This document shows, one piece after another, positions 8,233 to 17,992 of a stretch of DNA of 64,000 nt (positions within the stretch are counted from its first letter, which is position 1; each line of letters starts with the position of its first letter). Position numbers and translations under genes: made by a program. The notes beneath the pieces are model-generated. The model ran no database searches. It was not told the origin of the DNA and saw only the letters and a program-made list of their open reading frames with translations. The DNA is from Canibacter zhoujuaniae (GTDB lineage: Bacteria; Actinomycetota; Actinomycetes; Actinomycetales; Microbacteriaceae), in the NCBI RefSeq assembly GCF_011752005.1, contig NZ_JAAIJZ010000005.1, positions 1 to 64,000 on the forward strand, read 5' to 3'.

Positions 8233-11200
8233 CTAGCTTTCCTGCTCCTCCTTGCGGCGACCGGCCACCAGCAGCACACCAGCAGCAAGCGCAACCAAGA
8301 TCACACCGATCACAGCAAACTCACCACTAGAACCAGTGATAGCCAGACCAGGCTTCCGAGGCGCAGCCTTAATCGGCTCAGGCGACTTCACAAGCCCGAA
8401 ATTAGCCTCAGCAGTCCACTCATTGCCCGCATCCAAGGTAACCGACCAGCCGTCAGCACCAAAACTGAACTCAAAACCAGCAGGCACAGTATCAGGATCA
8501 ATCTTCACCGTGTAGCTACCAGGCTCAAGATCACCGAACTCAAAGAAACCATTCTCATCAGTCTCAGAAGTCCCGATCAGCTCACCCTGAGCATCGAAAA
8601 GGTTAACCTTCACATTCGGGAAACCCTTACTTGGGTCAGGCAGATTACTGCGATCCGCATCATTCCAGACAGTGCCGGTCACCTTGCCAGCGCCAATCAG
8701 ACCAAAGTCCTGCTGCTCAGCAGTCATCTGCTCAGGCGTAAGCTCTACCGAAAGCACCTCATCAGTGGTCAACTTGTAACCAGCAGGCACATCAACAATG
8801 CGCAAGGTGTACTCTCCCGGCCACAGCTTCTCAACTACATAACCGCCGTCTTTATCAGTAACCGCAGTAATCGGCTTACCTTCAGAGTCGAGCACCGGAT
8901 TACCGTCAGCATCATAAAGACCTACAACAACATTCTCGAAAGTATTCTCAGCCCCATCAAAAACACCGTCGCGATCACCGTCGTTGAAAATGCTGCCCGT
9001 AATAACGCCGGTGCCAACAACACCGAAGTCAATATCGCTACGCGCAACATCCTTACCACTGATAGTGAAGGTGTAGCTCTCGCCGCGTGAGTCGTCACGG
9101 CCGTTACCAGCATCAGCTGGCGAAGCCGTAAACCCAGCAGGCAAATCAAACTTCACAGTGTAGGTGCCGGCAGGCAGCTCATCAAAGCTGTACAGACCCT
9201 GCTCATTGGTAGTCGCAGTCAACGGCTCACCATCACCATTCAGCACAGGCTCACCCTTACGATCAAGCAGGTTCACAACTACACCCGCAAGACCAGGCTC
9301 AGCAGGATCCTGAATTCCGTCACCGTCCTTATCGAGCCAGACACGGTCACCAACCCTAACCGGTTTCGCGTAACCAAAGTCACGATCGTTCACAACCATG
9401 CTTTCAGCAGACTCATCGCTCAAAGCAACATCGTAAACACCACCGGCTGCTGGGCCAGAAGACTGCGAGTAGCCGGCAGGCAGAGTATCTGTCTTAACCC
9501 GCACCTGGTAATCACCAGGAGCAAGATTAGCAAAACGATACCCACCAGCATCATTCGTCACAGCGGTAGCAATGACATTACCGGTAGCAGGATCAACCAG
9601 CTCAACAGTCACACCATTGAACGGACCCTCACCGGCATCCTGCACACCGTCACCGTTGTCATCGTTGAAGAGCTTGCCGGTAATCACACCAGCATTCTTC
9701 ACAGCAGCATCAACGTCCAGACGCTCCTGACCAGAAACAACAGTCACAGGAGTAATAACACCCTCACCAGCATTCAGCTCAGCAAGCTTATTATCAGCGC
9801 CGGTCACAGTCGCGGCATACGCATTCTTAGAAGGCAGCACTAGCTTCACCTGATAGTCGCCAGGACGCAAGCCAGGGAAACTGTACTTCCCCTCAGCATC
9901 GGTGGTCACAACAACAGGGTCACCAGCTGCATCGGTCACAGGGTCACCAGCTGCATTAAGCAGATGCACCTCAACACCAGCAATACCAGACTCACCAGCA
10001 TCACGAACACCATTATCGTTACCATCAAGCCAGACAGTATCACCAATAGAAGCAGGACGATAGAAACCAAAATCCTGATCCAAATTAGTCATCGCCGCAG
10101 GCGTAAGGCTCACAGTCCCCGAAGTCAAAGACAGCTCGCCCTCACCAGGACCAAACGACTGCACAAAACCATCAGGCTGAGCAACACGCACCTTGTAATC
10201 ACCAGGCACAACACGCTCAAAACGGTACTTACCATCAGCGCCAGTAACCGCGGTAACAGGCTCAGCCCCATCAGCCAGCACATTACCGTTCACATCAACC
10301 GGCTCACCAGCAGCGTTCAACAGCGTCACAACAACACCGGCAACACCAGGCTCACCAGCATCATGCTTACCGTTACCATTAGTGTCTTCAAAAACGAGAT
10401 CACCAATAACACCAGCGCCAACAAAACCGAAATCAACACTGTTATTAGTCTCACCAGAAACCACAGTCACAGCGCTCTTATTCGGATTTGAATCAACCCC
10501 ACGATCAGCCCCCTGCTCAGCAGACGCAGGAACATAACCAGCAGGAGTCTCATACTCAACGGTGTAAGCACCAGGACGCAAGCCAGGGAAACTGTACTTC
10601 CCCTCAGCATCCGTCTTCACAGACGCAACAGTCTTACCACCGGCATCAACAAGCTTGACAGTAACATCAGCAAGCGGACGCTCACCCGCACCCTGCACAC
10701 CGTCATTATTCTCATCAAGCCAGACAGTATCACCAATAGAAGCAGGCTGTAAGAACCCGAAATCAACACCGTTAAGGTCACCCTTAACACTGATCTTCCG
10801 TTCATTAGACTGCTTCGCACTGTTCAGCCACTCAGTCTCCGACTCAGGCAGACCAGCAGGGTTTACACGCACAGTGTAATCACCAAGCTCGACACCAGTG
10901 AACTTGTAGCTACCGTCCTCTGCTGTAACGGCAGTAGCAACAACCTCACCCTTGCCGTTGACCAACTCAACAGTCACACCAGCAAACCGCTGCTGCTCAC
11001 CCTCATCGATAACAGCATCATCATCCGAGTCGTGCCACAGCGTGCCAGTAACAGCAGCACCAATCGTAAAGCACGCCTTGCTTTCAACAGGATCAGGAGT
11101 TTGCCTTGAAGTCATCGTCGCAGTATTGCAAATTTCCTGGCCAGGCTCACCGGTAACTGTTGCGACAAGTTCCAAAGTCGCAGTGTTCGGGAATGTGCCT

Positions 11201-14200
11201 TCCTCACCCTGACGCACCAACGGGTCAAGCGGATCGGCGAGAGTCCACGTGAATGTCTCCGGATCAAAGGTGCCGTTATCGGCCTTTGTTTCCTCCTGTA
11301 GGAGTGTTAAGCCCGCTGGCAACTTATCGACCGCCACAATCCCTGATGCACGGCCCTGACCCTCATTATTGACGGTTAAGGAGTATCGCACTTTAGCGCC
11401 CTTTGACGCCGTAGTAGCATTTGTGCCCTGCCCGTCGATCACCCAACCCGGGTTGAGGCTCTTAGAGAACTTCAGATCTACCGGGAGCTGCAAACCCACC
11501 TTTGGAGGCTCTACAGGGAGCAACCACCGATCATTCGCAGCCTGCTGCGCGGTTACAGCGAATGAGTTCCACGCAACGCCCTCCGCTTCGATTGGGGCCT
11601 TTATAGAAACTTCTGCAACCCACGTCTCTTGTGGCTTTAGCACAAGATCTTTATCAAACTGGATACGAATTGCATTAACACTGGACCAGTCTGTGATCTG
11701 ATCTGCAGTCAACCACTGTTGGTTAAAGTCTGCAGGGAGAGCGGCCGCTCCACCTGTGCCGGTAACTTCCTCACGCCACGGGTTATTTGATGTAGAGTAG
11801 CGCACCTCTGCGGTGACTCCGTTGCTTGCAATCTTGACTGGACCGGTCAAATCAGGCGTCCACTCAGATTCACGCGGCAGCATATGAGCAGGGCCAACAC
11901 CGGTGTCACCAACGAATGGCAGCAGGTCATAAGCGATCACGTTTTTGAGTGGTGTATTACCCTCGTTAGTCACATTCAATCGGAAGGTGGCAGGGGCACC
12001 AAGATCTACGTAACCGAAGTCAGGTGAGTTTTTAAACTCTTTATCACGAGAACCCTTAACCTGCTTCACACCACCGATGGCTGGTGAAGGTGCAACGGTG
12101 TAGTTTACAGATGCTTCACAGCCAACACGGTTAGGGTCACCAAGGTTTGCTTTATTATCAGCATCAGGCTCAGAGATTCCTCTACCTCTGTTGCAGATAG
12201 TTGGATCTGATTCAGTACCAATTCCCGTTGCAAAGCGATCGAATACCTGGAAGGTGTTCGTGTTTACACCCTCAGGAGCGCTTTTCCCTACTAAAGCATT
12301 AAAGGTCAGATAGAAGGAGCCGCCGCCTATGAATCCCATATCTTCAGGGAATGAGAAGCGCACCAACTGGCGGCCGGTGCCGTTCCAGTCATCAACTGTT
12401 TCAACATTGACATTGGCTGTAGTAAATTCCCTGTTGTTGAAAATTTGCGGGAGCTGCGCACGTGCACTTCGAAGTGACGTAAATGTCAAACCCTTAGGTA
12501 GCAGATCGGTGTAGACAGGATAAGCCTTTTCAAGGCCGCTGTTACGAATATTTAATGAGAATCCAACAGTTTGCCCCGGCTGCAGGTTAGTTGAGCCGAT
12601 AATTTCCTTCTCGACACTGAAGCTTGGCCGAGGGTTGTTCTCAACACGCATGTAAGCGTTAGCAGTTGTTTCCCCTACAACAGCGCCCGTAGCTGGGTTT
12701 GTAAAGGTTGCGGTGGCAGTGTTTTCAACGATAACAGGCGCACCCTTACCCTTTGGCACATCTGCCCGCGCATACTGCGTTGAGTCTGGCGCAAACTCAG
12801 GAACAGTCGTTGCAGTGGTCGCCACCGCTTCAACTTGAGCCTGTTCAGCAACACCCAAGTCTGCTTGAACTTCCCACTTTGTAACAGCTTCGCCAGACGC
12901 CAACCCCTCAACCTTTAACGGTTCATCAGAGGTGATAACGCCCTGCCCGGTGTTGCCGAGATTGGTTACCCAGCTCACCTGCATCGAAGCCGCTGATTTA
13001 CCAGCGCCGGCTCGTTTGAATGCAGTAATAATCGAGTCGGGATTCTTACAGTTAGTCGAACCGTCTTTCGGTGACACAAAACCGCACGGCACGTAGTCAA
13101 CGGTGTGCACGTGAATCGGCACGTTTCCGGTATTATTAGCCGAAACCGACCAAGACGACCGCAACTCAAGGCCACGCGCACTCACTGCCAAACTGTTACC
13201 GCTAACAGGATCACCTGGAGAGCTAACCCCGTTCCACTTGGCAAAAATTCCACGCGGAGTTGGCGTTGTGAACGAGTGTGTTATCGTCCTTGTGTTGCTC
13301 GTTAAAAGCTCACCACTTCCGAACTCTTTTGCGGTTGTTTTAGCAGTTAGAGTTACCTGCTGATTTATAAAGGACTCCGGGTAGACAACCTTCAAGGTGT
13401 AATCAGGTCGCCCAAGGTAGTCGCCACCCTCGTCATTGTCATTCCATTTTGGCCATGTGACTGTGTTAGTTTCCGGATCATACACACCACCGTGTGAGGC
13501 TTCGACGCTGGTAACTCCGGCAGGAACAGTTACAACAGTTTCTACCTCGGTAAGCCCGATTGTGCCCGGTGTAATAATTCGGTTCTTATCTGGACTCACT
13601 GGGTTCTCAAGCTGCGTTGCCCCACTGCTGGGGGTGCGAGAAGCAACAACCCTATATTCAACCGGAGAGCCAACGGCTGGCGTAGCAGCAGTTGGCTGTG
13701 TAAAACTGGTTCCAACGTAGGCTTCGCCCGTCACCGTTGTAGATGCAGTAGCAGTTGCAGGAGTGGCAACGTTGTCAGCGTCGACTGTAACCACAGGTGA
13801 GATTGTCGCCCCGTCCATAGTGTAAGGACGTGAAGTCTGCAGAGTAAAGTTCATCGTGCCAGATCTACCCGCCGGCACAGTGTCACTCATCTTCCATGTA
13901 ATGGTTCTGGTCTGAGCGTTGTAAACAGGGTTGCCGGAGAAGCCGCCTGACGAAGGCGAAGCTGACACAAAGGTCGGGTGGCTCTTCTCAATATGTCGAT
14001 CTGCCGGGCTCGGCATATCGATGGGCACACTAACCGTCATTCCTGCACAGTCCACAGTGACTGAGCTACAGGCCCATGCAACCTGAAATGTCGCTTGCTC
14101 GCCCGAGCGAATGTTTGGATTCAACGCAGTCAAAGTAGCGTTAAGAGCAGCAGTGCCTGTTTGCGCCATCGCGGGGGCGACGGTACCAAAAGCCAAACTG

Positions 14201-14277
14201 CTGCCGATAAATACAGCCGCTATAGCGCTTAAAGCTTTATGGAGGCTGCTTGAAAGAGGGGACTTTCTTCTAGGCAT
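8233..14277 (-). CDS. Giant LAXTG wall-anchored adhesin with SdrD B-like repeats
   Basis: About 2014 residues. It has a basic signal peptide ('MPRRKSP' to 'APAMAQ'), then about 1000 residues of DUF11/isopeptide-type beta-sandwich domains. Eight SdrD B-like (Cna-B-related) repeats follow, each opening 'IGDTVWLD.N.DGV.D' or 'VTGTVW.D' and closing 'DFGF', roughly residues 1075-1960. The end is a sorting signal: LAITG near residue 1978, a hydrophobic helix, and a 'GRRKEEQES' tail. LAXTG is the class E sortase motif, and such a sortase is encoded at 60243-61022. The role is probably surface adhesion. The start is uncertain: TTG at 14292, ATG at 14283 or ATG at 14277; I prefer 14277, where the signal peptide begins. 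Confidence 0.92.
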   Translation of the reverse strand: MPRRKSPLSSSLHKALSAIAAVFIGSSLAFGTVAPAMAQTGTAALNATLTALNPNIRSGEQATFQVAWACSSVTVDCAGMTVSVPIDMPSPADRHIEKSHPTFVSASPSSGGFSGNPVYNAQTRTITWKMSDTVPAGRSGTMNFTLQTSRPYTMDGATISPVVTVDADNVATPATATASTTVTGEAYVGTSFTQPTAATPAVGSPVEYRVVASRTPSSGATQLENPVSPDKNRIITPGTIGLTEVETVVTVPAGVTSVEASHGGVYDPETNTVTWPKWNDNDEGGDYLGRPDYTLKVVYPESFINQQVTLTAKTTAKEFGSGELLTSNTRTITHSFTTPTPRGIFAKWNGVSSPGDPVSGNSLAVSARGLELRSSWSVSANNTGNVPIHVHTVDYVPCGFVSPKDGSTNCKNPDSIITAFKRAGAGKSAASMQVSWVTNLGNTGQGVITSDEPLKVEGLASGEAVTKWEVQADLGVAEQAQVEAVATTATTVPEFAPDSTQYARADVPKGKGAPVIVENTATATFTNPATGAVVGETTANAYMRVENNPRPSFSVEKEIIGSTNLQPGQTVGFSLNIRNSGLEKAYPVYTDLLPKGLTFTSLRSARAQLPQIFNNREFTTANVNVETVDDWNGTGRQLVRFSFPEDMGFIGGGSFYLTFNALVGKSAPEGVNTNTFQVFDRFATGIGTESDPTICNRGRGISEPDADNKANLGDPNRVGCEASVNYTVAPSPAIGGVKQVKGSRDKEFKNSPDFGYVDLGAPATFRLNVTNEGNTPLKNVIAYDLLPFVGDTGVGPAHMLPRESEWTPDLTGPVKIASNGVTAEVRYSTSNNPWREEVTGTGGAAALPADFNQQWLTADQITDWSSVNAIRIQFDKDLVLKPQETWVAEVSIKAPIEAEGVAWNSFAVTAQQAANDRWLLPVEPPKVGLQLPVDLKFSKSLNPGWVIDGQGTNATTASKGAKVRYSLTVNNEGQGRASGIVAVDKLPAGLTLLQEETKADNGTFDPETFTWTLADPLDPLVRQGEEGTFPNTATLELVATVTGEPGQEICNTATMTSRQTPDPVESKACFTIGAAVTGTLWHDSDDDAVIDEGEQQRFAGVTVELVNGKGEVVATAVTAEDGSYKFTGVELGDYTVRVNPAGLPESETEWLNSAKQSNERKISVKGDLNGVDFGFLQPASIGDTVWLDENNDGVQGAGERPLADVTVKLVDAGGKTVASVKTDAEGKYSFPGLRPGAYTVEYETPAGYVPASAEQGADRGVDSNPNKSAVTVVSGETNNSVDFGFVGAGVIGDLVFEDTNGNGKHDAGEPGVAGVVVTLLNAAGEPVDVNGNVLADGAEPVTAVTGADGKYRFERVVPGDYKVRVAQPDGFVQSFGPGEGELSLTSGTVSLTPAAMTNLDQDFGFYRPASIGDTVWLDGNDNGVRDAGESGIAGVEVHLLNAAGDPVTDAAGDPVVVTTDAEGKYSFPGLRPGDYQVKLVLPSKNAYAATVTGADNKLAELNAGEGVITPVTVVSGQERLDVDAAVKNAGVITGKLFNDDNGDGVQDAGEGPFNGVTVELVDPATGNVIATAVTNDAGGYRFANLAPGDYQVRVKTDTLPAGYSQSSGPAAGGVYDVALSDESAESMVVNDRDFGYAKPVRVGDRVWLDKDGDGIQDPAEPGLAGVVVNLLDRKGEPVLNGDGEPLTATTNEQGLYSFDELPAGTYTVKFDLPAGFTASPADAGNGRDDSRGESYTFTISGKDVARSDIDFGVVGTGVITGSIFNDGDRDGVFDGAENTFENVVVGLYDADGNPVLDSEGKPITAVTDKDGGYVVEKLWPGEYTLRIVDVPAGYKLTTDEVLSVELTPEQMTAEQQDFGLIGAGKVTGTVWNDADRSNLPDPSKGFPNVKVNLFDAQGELIGTSETDENGFFEFGDLEPGSYTVKIDPDTVPAGFEFSFGADGWSVTLDAGNEWTAEANFGLVKSPEPIKAAPRKPGLAITGSSGEFAVIGVILVALAAGVLLVAGRRKEEQES
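9860..9900. repeat. 41-bp exact repeat inside the adhesin gene, copy 1
   Basis: This 41-bp stretch is identical to 10571-10611. It encodes the 'EGKYSFPGLRPG' core of two B-repeats. Nucleotide identity over this length, with divergent flanks, implies recent intragenic exchange. Confidence 0.9.
10023..10056. repeat. 34-bp exact repeat inside the adhesin gene, copy 1
   Basis: This 34-bp stretch is identical to 10713-10746. It encodes the 'ASIGDTVWLD' opening of two B-repeats. The spacing differs from that of the other repeat pair (690 versus 711 bp), so exchange was patchy. Confidence 0.9.
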
Positions 14278-14370
14278 TATCATCAATTCCAATATTTAGA
14301 TTTATGTAAGGCAAATTAATCCTACGCCCAAGAAAGATAAATATAAAATCGGTAATTGCTCAAAAACACT

Positions 14371-14380
14371 CCCCCCCCCC
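14371..14380 (-). repeat. Homopolymeric C10/G10 tract upstream of the adhesin
   Basis: Ten consecutive C on the plus strand (G on the adhesin's coding strand) lie about 95-105 nt upstream of the adhesin start and downstream of the mmsA terminator. A TTGAGC hexamer on the minus strand follows the tract, so the tract may lie just upstream of the promoter. Such tracts mutate by slippage and can vary expression. Confidence 0.8.
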
Positions 14381-14403
14381 GAAAAACACAGAATTTAGGG
14401 CAC

Positions 14404-14436
14404 AAAAAGGGGAGGGAGCCTTAGCCCCCTCCCCTT
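14404..14436 (-). terminator. Terminator of mmsA
   Basis: AAGGGGAGGG (14407-14416) pairs perfectly with CCCTCCCCTT (14427-14436) around a 10-nt loop. On the minus strand it is followed by TTTTTGTG. It lies 9 nt past the mmsA stop. Confidence 0.88.
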
Positions 14437-14444
14437 ACGCAAAA

Positions 14445-15950
14445 CTAGTCGTTCTGCGGGAAGCCGAGGTTAATACCACCGTGCTTTGCCGGATCCAACC
14501 ACCGACTGGTGACAGCCTTTTCTCTAGTGAAGAAGTCAAAGCCGTGCACACCGTAGGCCTTGGAATCACCGAACAAAGAAGCTTTCCAACCGCCAAATGA
14601 GTGGTAAGCAACCGGCACAGGAATCGGCACGTTAATTCCGATCATGCCCACCTGCACCTCATTTTGGAAGCGACGAGCAGCCCCACCATCATTCGTGAAA
14701 ATCGCAGTACCATTGCCAAAAGCGCCGCTGTTAATCAGCTCAACACCCTCATCAAAGCTCTGGATGCGCACAACGCTAAGCACGGGGCCGAAGATTTCTT
14801 CGGTGTAGGCACGAGAGTCAGTCGGCACGCGGTCGAGCAGTGTTGGCCCGAGGAAGAACCCGTTTTCACAGCCAGGAACCTTAAAGCCGCGGCCATCGAC
14901 AACAACATCTGCGCCATCTTCCTCAGCAATATCGATGTATCCCGCCACCTTATTGCGGTGTTCTGCGGTAATCAGTGGCCCCATATCCGGTTCCTGCTCA
15001 TCAGCACCGTTACCGATCTTCAGTTCTGCCATGCGGCTCTTGATCTTCTCGATGAGCTCATCAGCCACGCTCTCAATTGCCAAAACAACTGAGATCGCCA
15101 TGCAGCGCTCACCCGCTGCACCGTATCCGGCGTTAATAGCCTGATCCGCAACCAGATCCAGATCAGCATCAGGCAACACCAGCATGTGATTCTTTGCGCC
15201 GCCCAGCGCCTGCACTCGCTTACCGTTTGCGGCAGCAGTTTCGTAGATGTATTTCGCGATCGGGGTGGATCCCACAAACGAGATAGAAGCAACCTGATCT
15301 GAGTGCAACAAACCGTCTACCGCAAGCTTGTCACCGTTGAGCACTGTGAAAACACCGTCTGGCAGCCCCGCTTCTTTCCACAGCTCTGCGAGCCAGATTG
15401 AAGCTGACGGGTTCTTCTCGGATGGTTTTACAACAACCGCGTTACCTGCAGCAATGGCAATTGGGAAAAACCACATTGGCACCATCGCAGGGAAGTTAAA
15501 CGGGCTAATAATTCCTGCAACACCGATCGGCTGTTTAATTGAATAGACGTCAATACCGGTTGATGCATTCTCGCTGAAAGCTCCCTTGATCAGATGCGGG
15601 AACCCGGTTGCAAGCTCGACAACCTCCTGCCCGCGGAGGATCTCACCCATAGCGTCAGACAACACCTTGCCGTGTTCGCGAGTGATAATCTCAGCCAGCT
15701 CACCCTTGCGCTCGTTCAACAGCTCGCGGAACTTAAAAATAATAGCTTGGCGACGGGCCACCGACTGCCGGCTCCAGCTCTCATACGCGGTGTGCGCGGT
15801 AGCAATAGCCTCTGCGATTTCGCTCTCAGTAGCCAGCGAGACTGCGGCGATCTCTTCACCTGTGGCTGGGTTAAACACCGGGCTGGTAGCGCCTGCTCCT
15901 TCGCGGCGCTCACCGTTAATCCAGTGTGGAATAACTGGGGTGTTGCTCAT
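14445..15950 (-). CDS. mmsA: Methylmalonate-semialdehyde dehydrogenase (CoA-acylating)
   Basis: A 501-residue aldehyde dehydrogenase of the MmsA/IolA type. It has the 'PFNFPAMVPMWFFP' segment characteristic of the CoA-acylating group, the catalytic Cys in 'GERCMA' (near residue 285), and 'EEIFGPVLSV'. The family oxidises (methyl)malonate semialdehyde to propionyl- or acetyl-CoA in valine or inositol breakdown. No other valine or inositol gene is nearby. It lies 55 nt downstream of a FadR-type regulator on the same strand. Confidence 0.9.
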   Translation of the reverse strand: MSNTPVIPHWINGERREGAGATSPVFNPATGEEIAAVSLATESEIAEAIATAHTAYESWSRQSVARRQAIIFKFRELLNERKGELAEIITREHGKVLSDAMGEILRGQEVVELATGFPHLIKGAFSENASTGIDVYSIKQPIGVAGIISPFNFPAMVPMWFFPIAIAAGNAVVVKPSEKNPSASIWLAELWKEAGLPDGVFTVLNGDKLAVDGLLHSDQVASISFVGSTPIAKYIYETAAANGKRVQALGGAKNHMLVLPDADLDLVADQAINAGYGAAGERCMAISVVLAIESVADELIEKIKSRMAELKIGNGADEQEPDMGPLITAEHRNKVAGYIDIAEEDGADVVVDGRGFKVPGCENGFFLGPTLLDRVPTDSRAYTEEIFGPVLSVVRIQSFDEGVELINSGAFGNGTAIFTNDGGAARRFQNEVQVGMIGINVPIPVPVAYHSFGGWKASLFGDSKAYGVHGFDFFTREKAVTSRWLDPAKHGGINLGFPQND

Positions 15951-16005
15951 ATTTAATAGCTCCTTTAATTAATTAATCTCAAGCTCTGTCACGTCTGCGA
16001 CGATA

Positions 16006-16761
16006 CTAATCGTCGATTCCAAGATCATCAATGCGCTGCTGCTGTTCGTCTGAGCGTGCGAGCGTGGGCACAATCTGCTGTTCTTCGCTAACCATCACAA
16101 CATCGTGGTCAACATGCGCGGCCATAACGTGCACGGCATCGATAAAATCCTGTCGCTGGATCGCATCAATTAACTTTGCGTGATACTTTTCCATCTCCTG
16201 CGCGGAGGCCATATTAACCAGGCGGCCACGATGCTGTGGGGTGCGCAGCTGCTCGTTGATACCCGCATAAAGCGCAGAAAGCAGGCGATTTTTCGCCGCA
16301 TCAAACATCAGCAAATGGAACTTACTCTCAAAAGCATTAGTCGCGCTGTTTGCTGTGGCAATAGGGCAGAGCGAACAGCCTTTTTCTTCTTCAGCAGCAA
16401 CAATCATCGCCTGAATGTCTTCTTCGGTGCGATGAATGGTCGCCTGCTGCGCCGCTTCAATCTCTAAGGCCCGGCGATAGCTCAGAATCTCTTCAAGCGT
16501 AAAAGCGTTCAAAAACTCATTCAGCAGCGCGCTTGAGGGGGTCGCCGAACGCACAAAAGTGCCGCGCCCCGGCAGCGTTTCAAGCATTCCCATGTTGGCG
16601 AGCGAACGCACCGCCTCACGCACTGTGGAGCGGCCGACACCCATCTGCTCAACGAGTTCGGGCTCAATTGGAATACGGGACCCAACCGCCCACTCACCTG
16701 TTGTGATTTTGCGGCGTAAATAAGACAGTGAGCTGCGTGCCCGCTCAGAACCTGTCGCCAT
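16006..16761 (-). CDS. FadR/GntR-family transcriptional regulator
   Basis: About 251 residues. An N-terminal winged helix ('RIPIEPELVEQMGVGRSTVREAVRSL...LPGRGTFV') precedes an FCD ligand-binding domain with His-containing helices. I choose the ATG at 16761 because GGGAG lies 5 nt upstream; a GTG at 16782 is also open. It is immediately upstream of and co-oriented with mmsA, so it probably controls that gene and itself. 'GCSLCPIATANS' near residue 130 gives two Cys near the effector pocket, perhaps metal-related. Confidence 0.85.
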   Translation of the reverse strand: MATGSERARSSLSYLRRKITTGEWAVGSRIPIEPELVEQMGVGRSTVREAVRSLANMGMLETLPGRGTFVRSATPSSALLNEFLNAFTLEEILSYRRALEIEAAQQATIHRTEEDIQAMIVAAEEEKGCSLCPIATANSATNAFESKFHLLMFDAAKNRLLSALYAGINEQLRTPQHRGRLVNMASAQEMEKYHAKLIDAIQRQDFIDAVHVMAAHVDHDVVMVSEEQQIVPTLARSDEQQQRIDDLGIDD

Positions 16762-16883
16762 CTTCGCTCCCGTAATTGTCACTGAATACTAACTCACAAG
16801 TATAACCGCGGAAGAGGCAAATACGCGCGCACAACCTCACCTTTAATGCTGCGTTCAAGTTAGAATAAATGCGTCAGTTAAAT

Positions 16884-16899
16884 AGTCACTTTAGTGACT
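16884..16899. promoter_or_regulatory. Perfect palindrome upstream of the ABC binding protein
   Basis: AGTCACT (16884-16890), TT, AGTGACT (16893-16899) is a 7-bp perfect inverted repeat. It lies 22-37 nt upstream of the transporter's first start codon, in the divergent gap shared with the GntR gene. It may be an operator or a leader hairpin. Confidence 0.45.
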
Positions 16900-16920
16900 C
16901 ATATACAAAGGACCCAAACC

Positions 16921-17916
16921 ATGCGTAAAACCTTCATGCGCGCGGCCGCCCTGGTCGCGGTCACAGCCGCCGCAGTTGCGACAGCAGCCTGCGCGAACGG
17001 CACTAGCGAAACTAACGGCGCAAGCGACACCGCTGCTGACAGCTACAAGATTGGCATCAACCAGCTTGTGCAGCACCCAGCCCTAGACGCTGCAAACGCT
17101 GGCTTCAAGCGCGCATTTGACGATGCAGGTGTTGATGTTGATTGGACAGAGCAGAACGCGAACGGCGAGCAGGGCACAGCGCTAACCATCGCACAAAGCT
17201 TTGCGAACAGCGATCTTGACCTGGTTTACGCAATCGCAACCCCAGCTGCGCAGGCTACCGCACAAACCATCACTGACATCCCGGTGCTGTTTTCTGCTGT
17301 CACCGACCCAGAGGCTGCAGAGCTGGTTAAAAGCAATAGCGCCCCCGGCAACAACGTCACCGGCACCAGCGACCTAGCTGAGATCAAAGACCAGCTTGCG
17401 CTGCTGAAGCAAATCGTGCCCGACGCTAAGAAGGTCGGGATCGTTTACGCCAACGGTGAAGTAAACTCACAGGTTCAGGTTGACGCCGCCAAAAAAGCAG
17501 CTGCAGATCTTGATCTTGAGATTGTTACCCAGACCGTTGCCGTAGCAAGCGATCTGCAGCAGGCAACCGATGCCCTAGGTGACGTTGATGCAATTTACGT
17601 TCCAACAGACAACCTCGTTGTATCAGGTATCGCAGCTGTCGTTAACGTCGCTGAGCAGAAGAAGATCCCTGTAATCGGTGCTGAGGCAGGCACCGTTGAG
17701 GGTGGCGCTGTTGCAACCCTGGGCATTGACTACGACGCACTCGGCTACCAGACCGGGCAGATGGCCTTGAAAATTCTCAAGGGGCAAGACCCAGCAAAAA
17801 CCCCAGTAGAGTTCGCTAACGAATACACCTATGTTGTGAACGAAGCTGCTGCCGCACGCCAGGGTGTGACCATCCCGGCAGAGATCCTCGATAAGGCAGA
17901 AAAGATCAGCGAGTAA
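16921..17916 (+). CDS. ABC transporter substrate-binding lipoprotein (TrpX-like)
   Basis: A 331-residue ABC_sub_bind (PF04392) protein. The signal peptide runs 'MRKTFMRAAALVAV' to a lipobox-like AAC (Cys near residue 23). The mature domain starts 'YKIGINQLVQHPALDAANAGF' and has the two-lobed fold of TrpX-type proteins. I use ATG 16921, preceded by AAAGGA, not the upstream GTG. The family includes tryptophan and other small-ligand binders; the true ligand cannot be told from sequence. It is first of a three-gene uptake operon. Confidence 0.88.
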   Translation: MRKTFMRAAALVAVTAAAVATAACANGTSETNGASDTAADSYKIGINQLVQHPALDAANAGFKRAFDDAGVDVDWTEQNANGEQGTALTIAQSFANSDLDLVYAIATPAAQATAQTITDIPVLFSAVTDPEAAELVKSNSAPGNNVTGTSDLAEIKDQLALLKQIVPDAKKVGIVYANGEVNSQVQVDAAKKAAADLDLEIVTQTVAVASDLQQATDALGDVDAIYVPTDNLVVSGIAAVVNVAEQKKIPVIGAEAGTVEGGAVATLGIDYDALGYQTGQMALKILKGQDPAKTPVEFANEYTYVVNEAAAARQGVTIPAEILDKAEKISE

Positions 17917-17992
17917 AATCGCATCACTAACACTAACGGGCGGCGGCTTTCGGGTCGCCCCCGACTGTGTTTTATTTAGGTAAGCAGAACCC

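Larger units (their letters stand above)
8390..11052 (-). repeat. Eight SdrD B-like repeat modules in the adhesin
   Basis: The segment encodes eight tandem modules of about 100-125 residues with EF-hand-like Asp/Asn-rich openings ('DENNDGVQ', 'DTNGNGKHD', 'DKDGDGIQD') that bind calcium in Sdr proteins. Each module contains a 'G.Y.F..L.PG.Y.V' core. They probably form a calcium-stiffened stalk. Confidence 0.85.

Noticed and set aside
9964..10491. 175-codon open frame on the plus strand opposite the adhesin
   Set aside because: It is antisense to the repeat-rich adhesin and low in complexity; the open frame follows from that gene's codon bias.
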